From NCBI RefSeq assembly GCF_001890925.1, contig NZ_MLCB01000152.1, positions 1-32,082 of the forward strand: 32,082 nt of DNA, read 5' to 3'. The notes under the pieces are model-generated. The model saw nothing but the letters and a program-made list of their open reading frames with translations, did not search any database and was not told the origin of the DNA. Origin of the DNA: Planktotalea frisia (GTDB lineage: Bacteria > Pseudomonadota > Alphaproteobacteria > Rhodobacterales > Rhodobacteraceae). The position numbers were made by a program, and so were the translations under genes. Positions 9,227-16,687 of the stretch are shown one piece after another; within the stretch, counting starts at the first letter, position 1; each line of letters begins with the position of its first letter.

Positions 9227-9242
9227 TTTGCAAAAATGCAAA
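9227..9242. promoter_or_regulatory. Probable LysR operator (T-N11-A box)
   Basis: TTTGCA-AAAA-TGCAAA is a perfect 6-4-6 inverted repeat, 9 bases upstream of the regulator's ATG and about 78 bases upstream of mmsA. It contains the T-N11-A core (T9228 to A9240) of classic LysR boxes. Related TTTGC words recur at about 9256 and 9277. The site suits autorepression plus activation of mmsA. Confidence 0.55.
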
Positions 9243-9319
9243 ACCTTCTTGGATATTTGCGCCTTTTCAAAGCGTTTTTGCAAGACTAAACTCTCGCTCA
9301 ATCATCAGGAGGATTCAAA

Positions 9320-10819
9320 ATGCAAGAACTCACGCACTATATCGGCGGCGAACACGTCAAAGGCACGTCAGGCCGTTTCGCGGACGTTTATAACCCCGCG
9401 ACGGGCGAAGTGCAGGCCAAAGTGCCACTCGCCAATGCTGAAGAGATGGCAGGCGCCGTCGCAATCGCCGCAGAGGCACAGGTGGCATGGGCGGCAACAA
9501 ATCCTCAGCGCCGCGCACGTGTTTTGATGGCTTTCGTGGGTCTGTTGAACCGTGACATGGAAAAGCTTGCTGAAGCGTTAAGCCGAGAGCACGGCAAGAC
9601 CATTCCAGACGCCAAAGGCGATGTTCAGCGTGGCCTTGAAGTGGTTGAATATTGCATCGGTGCACCTGAGTTGCTCAAGGGCGACTACACAGACGCCGCT
9701 GGTCCCGGCATTGACATGTACTCCATGCGCCAAGCTCTTGGAGTTACAGCAGGAATCACGCCATTCAACTTCCCTGCGATGATCCCAATGTGGATGTTTG
9801 CGCCTGCGATTGCGTGCGGTAATGCGTTCATTTTGAAACCATCAGAGCGTGATCCGTCTGTGCCTTTGATGCTTGCGGAGCTGCTTGAAGAAGCGGGCCT
9901 GCCCAAAGGTATCTTGCAGGTCGTGAACGGTGACAAAGAAGCCGTCGATGCCATTCTGCACGACGAAATTATCCAATCCGTTGGCTTTGTTGGGTCCACC
10001 CCAATCGCGGAATACATCTACGCCACTGGATGTGCGAACGGCAAACGCGTGCAGTGTTTTGGCGGTGCCAAAAACCACATGATCATCATGCCCGACGCGG
10101 ACATGGAACAAGCAGCCGACGCCCTCGTTGGTGCTGGTTATGGCGCGGCTGGCGAACGTTGCATGGCGATTTCCGTCGCTGTGCCAGTTGGTGAGGACAC
10201 AGCGGATCGTCTGATCGAAGCGCTGGTTCCCAAGATCGAAAAGCTGAAAGTCGGGCCATACACAGCTGGCAATGATGTGGATTACGGCCCTGTGGTCACC
10301 TCAGCTGCGAAAGCCAACATCGAACGCCTCGTACAAACGGGCATTGATCAAGGCGCGAAGCTGGTCGTCGATGGTCGAAATTTCAACCTGCAGGGGTATG
10401 AGGACGGTTTTTTTGTCGGCCCGCACCTCTTTGACAACGTGACCCCTGAGATGGACATCTACAAATACGAGATCTTTGGACCTGTCCTGTCCACTGTGCG
10501 CGCGGGTTCTTATGAAGAAGCGCTCAAACTGGCGATGGATCACGAGTACGGCAATGGAACTGCGATCTTTACCCGTGACGGCGACGCCGCGCGTGATTTC
10601 GCAAGCCGCGTGAATGTGGGCATGATCGGCATCAATGTGCCAATCCCTGTGCCGCTTGCCTATCACACCTTTGGTGGCTGGAAAAAATCTGTCTTTGGTG
10701 ACTTGAACCAGCACGGCCCTGATGCGTTCAAGTTCTACACACGCACCAAGACAGTGACTGCGCGCTGGCCTTCTGGCATCAAGCAAGGTGGCGAGTTCAA
10801 CTTCAAGCCGATGGACTAA
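9320..10819 (+). CDS. mmsA: Methylmalonate-semialdehyde dehydrogenase (CoA-acylating)
   Basis: NAD-dependent aldehyde dehydrogenase that turns methylmalonate semialdehyde plus CoA into propionyl-CoA and CO2, the last step of the distal valine pathway (also used for malonate semialdehyde). The 499 aa are full length. The catalytic Cys281 lies in GAAGERCMAIS, and Asn150 of the oxyanion hole in TPFNFP. GGAKNHMIIMPDAD (from about residue 248) carries Asn in place of the general-base Glu of ordinary aldehyde dehydrogenases, the mark of the MmsA branch. The start has AGGAGG 8 bases upstream. A strong hairpin follows the stop. The next steps upstream in the pathway are encoded at 12087-14003. Confidence 0.97.
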   Translation: MQELTHYIGGEHVKGTSGRFADVYNPATGEVQAKVPLANAEEMAGAVAIAAEAQVAWAATNPQRRARVLMAFVGLLNRDMEKLAEALSREHGKTIPDAKGDVQRGLEVVEYCIGAPELLKGDYTDAAGPGIDMYSMRQALGVTAGITPFNFPAMIPMWMFAPAIACGNAFILKPSERDPSVPLMLAELLEEAGLPKGILQVVNGDKEAVDAILHDEIIQSVGFVGSTPIAEYIYATGCANGKRVQCFGGAKNHMIIMPDADMEQAADALVGAGYGAAGERCMAISVAVPVGEDTADRLIEALVPKIEKLKVGPYTAGNDVDYGPVVTSAAKANIERLVQTGIDQGAKLVVDGRNFNLQGYEDGFFVGPHLFDNVTPEMDIYKYEIFGPVLSTVRAGSYEEALKLAMDHEYGNGTAIFTRDGDAARDFASRVNVGMIGINVPIPVPLAYHTFGGWKKSVFGDLNQHGPDAFKFYTRTKTVTARWPSGIKQGGEFNFKPMD

Positions 10820-10829
10820 AATCAAAAAA

Positions 10830-10857
10830 GGCGCGTTCCTTTGCATAGGAGCGCGCC
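10830..10857. terminator. Terminator hairpin after mmsA
   Basis: GGCGCGTTCCT (10830-10840) pairs with AGGAGCGCGCC (10847-10857), eleven pairs with one G-U, around a 6-base loop. The sequence after it on the plus strand is T-rich but has no clean T-run; on the minus strand it is followed by TTTTTTG. The hairpin sits between the convergent mmsA and glycosyltransferase genes and probably serves both. Confidence 0.7.
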
Positions 10858-10917
10858 GCTTCTCTTCATCTTTCTAAATAAACTTTCCCCGCAAGGCCGC
10901 TCACTTACGCGCCAGAG

Positions 10918-11886
10918 TTAATCACCCGTGACTTGCGTGTAACGCGCTTGTCCTTCGCCGCGCAAACCAGCCCAAAAGCCTTGCGCGATCCCGATCGAGC
11001 GCACACCCCTAAAATAGCTATAGCGCCCCAAGATTGGCGACAGAACGATGCGCAAAACCCCAGATAGCCCTTTTGCAACGATCTGTACGCACGCACTCAC
11101 CTTGGCCGTTCCCGGCTTTTCCGCCAGCATCATCTGAAACTTGGTAATACTCTGCGCCCGCACACGGTCCGCAATATACGAGGCGCTCAAACGCTCATTT
11201 GGGACCTCTTCATGCACGATTGCATTTGGCACCCACGCCAGTGTCAGCCCCGCTTTGTGCGCACGGCGCGAGAAATCAGTGTCTTCGCCACCACTCAGGC
11301 CACACTCTGGATCAAAGCGCAAGCCCGCTTCTTCGACTGCATGAAGATCAACAATCCAATTGTTGGTTTCCAAATCAAAGCGCCGCCCCGCTTCCATCGC
11401 TGCGACTTTGCGCGCGTCATTCACGGCTGCGGCGCGCTCATAGTAGGACAGAACTTCGGTTTCGTCATCAGAGCAACCCGTGACAGGCGCAACAGGCAAA
11501 ACGGGACCACCCGCAAGATTTGCACCAGCATCGCGCGCGCCAGCCCATAGAATACGCAGCCAGTCGTGGCGCACTTGTTCGTCGTCATCCACGAACGCAA
11601 GCCAGTCCGATCCACTGGCCAACGCGACCTCGATCGCCTTGTTGCGCGCGTGCGAAATACCCAAGTTCGGCTCAAGCACCGCGACTGCGGGCCAACCCGT
11701 GCGTTTATAAAATGCGTCCACCTCGGGTTCGATCTTTAGCGAGCTGTCATTTTCGACGAAAACGAAAGAAATATCAGCCCCTTGCGGCACATCCAAGGCC
11801 TGCAAAGATTGTAAAAGATCTGAAAGCATACGCGGCCTTTGCCGTGTCGCAGCTGCGATTGTGATGCGCGTGGCAGAGCGCTCCAT
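10918..11886 (-). CDS. Family 2 glycosyltransferase (GT-A fold)
   Basis: Putative sugar transferase of 322 aa. The N-terminal GT-A domain begins TRITIAAATRQRPRML and carries the metal and nucleotide-sugar binding triplet Asp100-Asp101-Asp102 in LAFVDDDEQVRHDWL. A GGEDTDFSRRAHKAG segment near residue 195 matches the acceptor-side ED motif of family 2 enzymes. The last ~80 residues contain a weakly hydrophobic part (VQIVAKGLSGVLRIVLSPILG) that may attach to the membrane. The frame extends to 11940; I chose ATG 11886, where the domain starts, although its ribosome site (GGGTGGA) is only fair. It sits between mmsA and the fused valine-pathway gene without an obvious link to either. Acceptor and sugar are unknown. 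Confidence 0.88.
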   Translation of the reverse strand: MERSATRITIAAATRQRPRMLSDLLQSLQALDVPQGADISFVFVENDSSLKIEPEVDAFYKRTGWPAVAVLEPNLGISHARNKAIEVALASGSDWLAFVDDDEQVRHDWLRILWAGARDAGANLAGGPVLPVAPVTGCSDDETEVLSYYERAAAVNDARKVAAMEAGRRFDLETNNWIVDLHAVEEAGLRFDPECGLSGGEDTDFSRRAHKAGLTLAWVPNAIVHEEVPNERLSASYIADRVRAQSITKFQMMLAEKPGTAKVSACVQIVAKGLSGVLRIVLSPILGRYSYFRGVRSIGIAQGFWAGLRGEGQARYTQVTGD

Positions 11887-12048
11887 GATGTCCACCCCAA
11901 GTGTGTGACGCCAAAGTAGCGCTTGGCCACATTGATTCACAACGTAGGTGCCCGTCTTGAGAGCTATATTGCGCGCAATGTGTTGCTCTTACGCCTCCAA
12001 AGCGTCACATAAAGCTGGAAACCTGACAACTGACACACGACTGATCAT

Positions 12049-12071
12049 ACAAATATTCAAACAAATATTCA
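12049..12071 (+). repeat. Two 11-bp direct repeats upstream of the fused valine-pathway gene
   Basis: ACAAATATTCA occurs at 12049-12059 and again at 12061-12071, separated by one base, so the period is 12 bp, roughly one helical turn. The second copy ends 15 bases before the start codon. It may be a tandem operator half-site or an AT-rich translation-initiation element. Confidence 0.45.
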
Positions 12072-12086
12072 CGGGGGCACCTCTAC

Positions 12087-14003
12087 ATGAGCGATATCCA
12101 CATCCGCGTTTCTGGCAAAGCTGGCCATATCACATTGAACCGTCCCGATGCTCTCAATGCGCTGACCTATGACATGGTCCATGCGATTGACAGCGCTTTG
12201 CGCGCATGGGCGCATGATCCTGAGATTGCCTTGGTTATCATCGATGCACTGGGTGAAAAAGCCTTTTGCGCGGGGGGCGATATCGCACAGCTTTATGAAA
12301 CAGGGCGCGCGGGTGATTTTAGCTATGGCCAGGGCTTTTGGCGCGACGAATACCGCTTGAACGCCCGTTTGGCAGGTTACAGCAAGCCTATCGTCAGCTT
12401 CTTACAAGGTTTCACTATGGGCGGCGGCGTCGGCATCGGGTGTCACGCATCGCATCGTATCGTTGGCGAGAGTAGCCGTATTGCGATGCCTGAATGCGGG
12501 ATTGGTTTGGTGCCTGACGTTGGCGGCTCCCTTTTGCTTGCCCACGCACCTGGCCGTTTGGGCGAGTATTTCGGATTAACCACCACGCGTATGGGCCCTG
12601 GCGATGCGATCCTAAGCGGATTTGCAGATCACTTTATACCGCAAAGCGAGTGGGACGGTTTGAAAGTTGCACTTTGCGAAACTGGGCAACTTGCTTCCTT
12701 GATGAGCGCCGTGAAAGAAGCACCGGTAGCAGAGATTATCGAGCATATGGCGATGATTGAAACCTGTTTCTGCGGTGAAAGTCTGGATGACATCTGTCGC
12801 AACTTGCAAAACGATGGATCAGATTTTGCGTTGAAGGCCCTAAGCGCGATTAAACGCAACTCGCCCATTGCCATGGCAGTTGCCGTTGAGATGATCCACC
12901 GCCTGCGCAGCACTACCGATATAAAACGCGCGCTGGAGTTGGAATATCGCTTCACATATCGCGCGATGGAGCATGGGGACTTTCTGGAGGGCATTCGCGC
13001 CGCAATCATCGACAAGGATCGTACGCCCAAGTGGAAACATACGCTGGACAAAGTACCCGCCGTTGATGTCTCTTTCATGCTGCGCCCATTGGGCAAGGAC
13101 AAGCTGACGTTTGAAGAGGAAAGCACAGCCATGAAAATTGGATTTATCGGGCTCGGAAATATGGGTGGGCCAATGGCTGCCAATTTGGCGGCGGCAGGCC
13201 ATGTTGTGACAGGCTTCGATGTGGCCGGTACGACGGCTGATGGCGTGCAAAATGTGAGCAGCGCGGTTGAGGCCGCCAATGGCGCTGACGTGGTCATCAC
13301 GATGCTCCCCAACGGTGCGATCCTGCGCAGCGTCGCAAATGAAGTGATCCCAGCCATGGGAAAAAACGCGGTTCTTTTGGATTGCTCCACCGTCGATGTC
13401 GAGAGTGCCCGCGCAGTCGCTGAGCAATGCGCAAAAGCTGGCGTTCTGTCACTGGACGCGCCTGTATCGGGGGGCATTGGTGGCGCATCAGCTGGGACTC
13501 TGACATTTATGGTTGGTGGCACGGATGAAGGTTATACCAAAGCATTGCCGCTCTTTGAAATTATGGGTCAAAAAAGCGTGCATTGCGGTGCATCCGGCAA
13601 TGGTCAGGCCGCAAAGATTTGCAACAACATGATCCTAGGTGCGACGATGATCGCGACCTGCGAGAGCTTTGCGCTGGCCGACAAACTTGGGCTGGATCGC
13701 CAGAAGATGTTTGATGTGGTGAGCACATCCTCGGGCTATTCGTGGAGCATGAACGCCTATTGCCCTGCCCCCGGCGTTGGCCCCGAAAGTCCCGCAGACA
13801 ATGACTACAAACCTGGATTTGCGGCCGAATTGATGCTTAAAGATTTGCGCTTGTCCCAAGAAGCAGCGATCGCGGTTAAGGCGGACACGCCGATGGGCGC
13901 AATGGCGCAGGCGCTTTATGCGCAATTTGTTGAAGATGAAGACGGTTTGGGCAAAGATTTCAGTGCGATGTTGCCCAAGTTCGAGAAAAGTGAACGCCCT
14001 TAA
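12087..14003 (+). CDS. Fused 3-hydroxyisobutyryl-CoA hydrolase / 3-hydroxyisobutyrate dehydrogenase
   Basis: One open frame of 638 aa holds two normally separate valine-pathway enzymes. Residues 1-342 are a crotonase-fold hydrolase: CoA/oxyanion segments FCAGGDIAQLY (60-70) and MGGGVG (111-116), catalytic Glu136 and Asp144 in MPECGIGLVPDVGG, the pattern of human HIBCH. Residues 349-638 are a complete 290-aa MmsB: GFIGLGNMGGPMAANL, DAPVSGGIGG (457-466), catalytic Lys510 in GNGQAAKICNN. The junction is LTFEEESTA-MKIGF; related hydrolases commonly end in LTF, as I recall. The second domain's ATG (13131) still has GAGGA 10 bases upstream, and the DNA reads ACGTTTGAAGAGGA: one extra T would give a TTT-TGA stop there. 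So this is either a recent one-base fusion or a sequencing indel. Internal initiation could still give free MmsB. The upstream leader carries GGGGGCA as ribosome site. Confidence 0.93.
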   Translation: MSDIHIRVSGKAGHITLNRPDALNALTYDMVHAIDSALRAWAHDPEIALVIIDALGEKAFCAGGDIAQLYETGRAGDFSYGQGFWRDEYRLNARLAGYSKPIVSFLQGFTMGGGVGIGCHASHRIVGESSRIAMPECGIGLVPDVGGSLLLAHAPGRLGEYFGLTTTRMGPGDAILSGFADHFIPQSEWDGLKVALCETGQLASLMSAVKEAPVAEIIEHMAMIETCFCGESLDDICRNLQNDGSDFALKALSAIKRNSPIAMAVAVEMIHRLRSTTDIKRALELEYRFTYRAMEHGDFLEGIRAAIIDKDRTPKWKHTLDKVPAVDVSFMLRPLGKDKLTFEEESTAMKIGFIGLGNMGGPMAANLAAAGHVVTGFDVAGTTADGVQNVSSAVEAANGADVVITMLPNGAILRSVANEVIPAMGKNAVLLDCSTVDVESARAVAEQCAKAGVLSLDAPVSGGIGGASAGTLTFMVGGTDEGYTKALPLFEIMGQKSVHCGASGNGQAAKICNNMILGATMIATCESFALADKLGLDRQKMFDVVSTSSGYSWSMNAYCPAPGVGPESPADNDYKPGFAAELMLKDLRLSQEAAIAVKADTPMGAMAQALYAQFVEDEDGLGKDFSAMLPKFEKSERP

Positions 14004-14010
14004 GAAGGGT

Positions 14011-14032
14011 GGGTGCGTGAAATCACGCACCC
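14011..14032. terminator. Hairpin after the fused valine-pathway gene
   Basis: GGGTGCGTG (14011-14019) pairs perfectly with CACGCACCC (14024-14032) around AAAT, 8 bases after the stop codon. No T-run follows, so termination may be weak or Rho-assisted; the hairpin may instead protect the 3' end. A GC-rich repeat element follows directly. Confidence 0.5.
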
Positions 14033-14041
14033 TACGCAAGA

Positions 14042-14103
14042 GGGGCGCTGCCCCCGTCTCAGCAAGCTGAGCCTCCCCCGGGATACTTATAAAAAGGGGA
14101 AGA
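14042..14103 (+). repeat. GC-rich intergenic repeat, copy 1 (double hairpin plus CCCCGGGATACTT)
   Basis: The element reads GGGGC-GCT-GCCCC (14042-14054), a second hairpin CTCAGC-AA-GCTGAG (14058-14071), then CCCCCGGGATACTT (14075-14088) and AAAAAGGGGAAGA (14091-14103). The same ordered parts occur on the minus strand at 26814-26871 and in shorter form on the plus strand at 26758-26799. The second hairpin differs in sequence but keeps pairing, which suggests that structure is conserved. I recall similar CCCCCGGGATATTT strings at gene ends in roseobacters. Confidence 0.7.
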
Positions 14104-14114
14104 CGAGGACCGGT

Positions 14115-16535
14115 TTATGAGCGCAAGCGCGCGCCTGTTGGATCAAAGGGTGGTTCGCTTAGAATGGTTGCCCGGTGAGGTTGACCAAGCACCATGACCT
14201 CGACGCTATCGCCAGCTTGAGCGTTTTTCACGAAACCAAGCGCGAGGCTCATACCAACAGTGTAGCCATATGTCCCCGACGTGACGCGACCGATGCCTAT
14301 ACCGTCTTTGAAAATCGGCTCCCCCCCTGTCGCATCTGCGTTTGAGGCTGTGACGTCCTGTTCATGCAGGTGCAGCAACACCATATGCTCGCGCGCTTTT
14401 TGGGCAAGGGTTTCTGCGACAGCCTCTTTGTTCAGGAAGTCTTTCTCCATTTTGCACAGGCGATCCAAGCCAACCTCTTGCGGGTAATATTCAGGGCTGT
14501 ATTCGCGGCTCCATGAACCATAACCTTTTTCGACGCGCAAACTCATCAACGTGCGACCGCCAACAGGGCCTGCGTTGAAGTCTTTTCCGACTGTTAGGAG
14601 AGCATCGTATAGCCGCGCTTGATCTGCCTCAGCGCAGTGGAGCTCCCAGCCGAGATCACCTGTAAAGCTGACGCGCAGCGCAAGCACATCCACGCCAGCG
14701 AGTTCAATGCGTTGAGAGCGCATGAAGGGAAAGTCATCGTTGGCAAGTGAAGCGTTTGTCATGCGCTGCAACATGTCTCGTGACTTGGGGCCTGCGATGT
14801 TAAAGCCGCATATCTCGTTGGTTTTGCTCTCGAAAATTGTGCCTACAGGCAGGGGCATTTGCTTGAAGAAGCGTTTGTGATAGCGCTCGGCCATGCCGGA
14901 TCCGATAATCCAGAACTCATCGTCGCCAATTTTAGTCACCGTGAAATCGCCTGCGATCCCGCCGCGTTTCCCAATAAGGGGCGTGAGGCAGGAGCGCCCG
15001 ACCGCTTTGGGCATGTTGTTGGCGAAGATCGCGTTGAGCCACTCGGAAGCGCCCACGCCTTTGCAGATGTATTTTGCGAAATTAGAAATATCGATGATGC
15101 CCGCATGCTCGCGCAACATTTTGCATTCCTCACCCACAGGCCCCCACCAATTTTGACGCGTGAAACCGTTGGTGTCGCTTGCGCCCTTCTGATCGGAAAA
15201 CCAAAGTGGGTGCTCCCAACCAGCATTTAGGCCAAAAACCGCGCCGAGTTCCACCTGTTTGGCATAGGCGGGGCGCATGCGCGTGGGGCGGCCAGCTGCG
15301 CGTTCTTCGTTAGGGAAATGGATTGCGAAACGATGCGCGTAACTGTCCTCGACCCGCGCTTTGGTGAAAGCTTTGTCGGCCCATGTATCAAAGCGCGCAA
15401 CGTCCCAACCGAACATGTCGTATTGGGTTTCGCCCTCGATAATCCACTGCGCCGCCATGAGACCCATGCCACCGGATTGCGAAAACCCGGGGATAATTCC
15501 GTTGCAGCAGAAATAGTTATCAAGTTCTGGCACAGGACCAAAGAGCACGTTGGAATCCGGTGACCAGATCATCGGGCCGTTGATCACGCGTTTGATGCCT
15601 GCATCGGCGACAGCAGGAACACGCTCGATTGCATTCATCATATTTTCTTCGATGCGTTCGAGATCATCAGGAAAAAGCTCATGCGCAAAATCGAGCGGCG
15701 TGCCCTCTTCCGCCCAGAATTTCATGTCTTTTTCATACGCACCGACCAGTAAGCCTTGCCCCTCTTGGCGCAAATAATACTCGCCGTCGCGATCTGAAAC
15801 AGACGGGAGACGACGCTCTGACGCTTCGACTTCTGGGATGCTTTCTGTGACGAAATACTGATGCTCTGTGGGTTGCAAAGGCAATGTTATCCCCGCCATC
15901 GCCGCCACTTCGCGCCCCCAAAGGCCCGCGGCATTTACCACCCATTGCGTGTGAATGTCGCCTTTCGGGGTTTTGACGATCCATGAGCCATCGGGTTGAG
16001 GCTCAGTCGCGGTGACAGGCGTGAAACGGTTGATTTCGCCGCCGCGTTGGCGCGCACCGACAGCGTATGCGTTGGTCACGCCTGAAGGGTCTACATTGCC
16101 GCCATCGGGTTCATACATCACACATTTGATGCCGTCATAGTTCACCATCGGGTTGAGTTCTTTGGCTTCCTCAATGGATATTTCATAGAAATTCATGCCG
16201 TAAAGCTTGGCCTTGGCCGCTTGCAAGCGCAGTTGGTGCACGCGTGCCTCGGTTTGGGCAAGGTAGAGCGAACCTGGTTGGAATACGCCGCAAGATTGGC
16301 CGGTTTCTTCTTCGAGCGCATTATAAAGGTTCATCGTATAGTGCTGGATGCGGCTAATGTTGGTGCTGTCGTGCAGTCCATGAATGTTTGCTGCCGCATG
16401 CCATGTCGAGCCTGAGGTCAACTCATTGCGCTCTAACAAGACCACATCGGACCAGCCGAGTTTGGTGAGGTGGTAAAGAATGGAGCAGCCGATCACGCCG
16501 CCCCCGATGACGACTGCTTGTGCCGTAGTGCGCAT
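14115..16535 (-). CDS. FAD-dependent demethylase with GcvT domain (dimethylglycine/sarcosine dehydrogenase type)
   Basis: Two-domain oxidative demethylase of 806 aa. The N-terminal half is a DAO-type FAD domain: the dinucleotide-binding VIGGGVIGCSILYHL (residues 9-23), an acidic ribose contact LLERNEL, and SGSTWHAA, where His46 corresponds to the histidine that binds FAD covalently in dimethylglycine dehydrogenase. A short FAO_M-like bridge (about 370-430) leads to a GcvT aminomethyltransferase domain (about 430-705) and its C-terminal barrel. Enzymes of this plan oxidise N-methyl groups and pass the one-carbon unit to tetrahydrofolate. The neighbour at 16688-19105 is a divergent paralogue. 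Substrate cannot be fixed: dimethylglycine, sarcosine or methylaminobutyrate are all possible. Confidence 0.9.
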   Translation of the reverse strand: MRTTAQAVVIGGGVIGCSILYHLTKLGWSDVVLLERNELTSGSTWHAAANIHGLHDSTNISRIQHYTMNLYNALEEETGQSCGVFQPGSLYLAQTEARVHQLRLQAAKAKLYGMNFYEISIEEAKELNPMVNYDGIKCVMYEPDGGNVDPSGVTNAYAVGARQRGGEINRFTPVTATEPQPDGSWIVKTPKGDIHTQWVVNAAGLWGREVAAMAGITLPLQPTEHQYFVTESIPEVEASERRLPSVSDRDGEYYLRQEGQGLLVGAYEKDMKFWAEEGTPLDFAHELFPDDLERIEENMMNAIERVPAVADAGIKRVINGPMIWSPDSNVLFGPVPELDNYFCCNGIIPGFSQSGGMGLMAAQWIIEGETQYDMFGWDVARFDTWADKAFTKARVEDSYAHRFAIHFPNEERAAGRPTRMRPAYAKQVELGAVFGLNAGWEHPLWFSDQKGASDTNGFTRQNWWGPVGEECKMLREHAGIIDISNFAKYICKGVGASEWLNAIFANNMPKAVGRSCLTPLIGKRGGIAGDFTVTKIGDDEFWIIGSGMAERYHKRFFKQMPLPVGTIFESKTNEICGFNIAGPKSRDMLQRMTNASLANDDFPFMRSQRIELAGVDVLALRVSFTGDLGWELHCAEADQARLYDALLTVGKDFNAGPVGGRTLMSLRVEKGYGSWSREYSPEYYPQEVGLDRLCKMEKDFLNKEAVAETLAQKAREHMVLLHLHEQDVTASNADATGGEPIFKDGIGIGRVTSGTYGYTVGMSLALGFVKNAQAGDSVEVMVLGQPHRATILSEPPFDPTGARLRS

Positions 16536-16637
16536 TGCTTAACTCCCGAAGCTGCGTTTTAAGTGAGCCTAACTTGATCAAAGCGGTCAAATAGAAAAAA
16601 GGCGACATTATGTGTCGCAACAGAGCAACGGGCGCTG

Positions 16638-16657
16638 CGATTTTTCTAGAAAAATCG
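16638..16657. promoter_or_regulatory. Perfect 20-bp palindrome between the divergent demethylase genes
   Basis: CGATTTTTCTAGAAAAATCG is its own reverse complement across all 20 bases. It lies in the 152-base gap, 30 bases upstream of the plus-strand ATG (16688) and 102 bases upstream of the minus-strand ATG (16535). The position suits an operator for a dimeric regulator acting on both genes; as RNA it would form a hairpin with almost no loop. No regulator gene is adjacent. Confidence 0.6.
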
Positions 16658-16687
16658 TGGCACCCAGTTTGGTTAAGGAAATTGCTC

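Noticed and set aside
12629-13522. 297-codon minus-strand frame opposite the fused gene
   Set aside because: Antisense to active-site regions of both enzymes, and its Ser/Pro-rich composition is that of a shadow frame.
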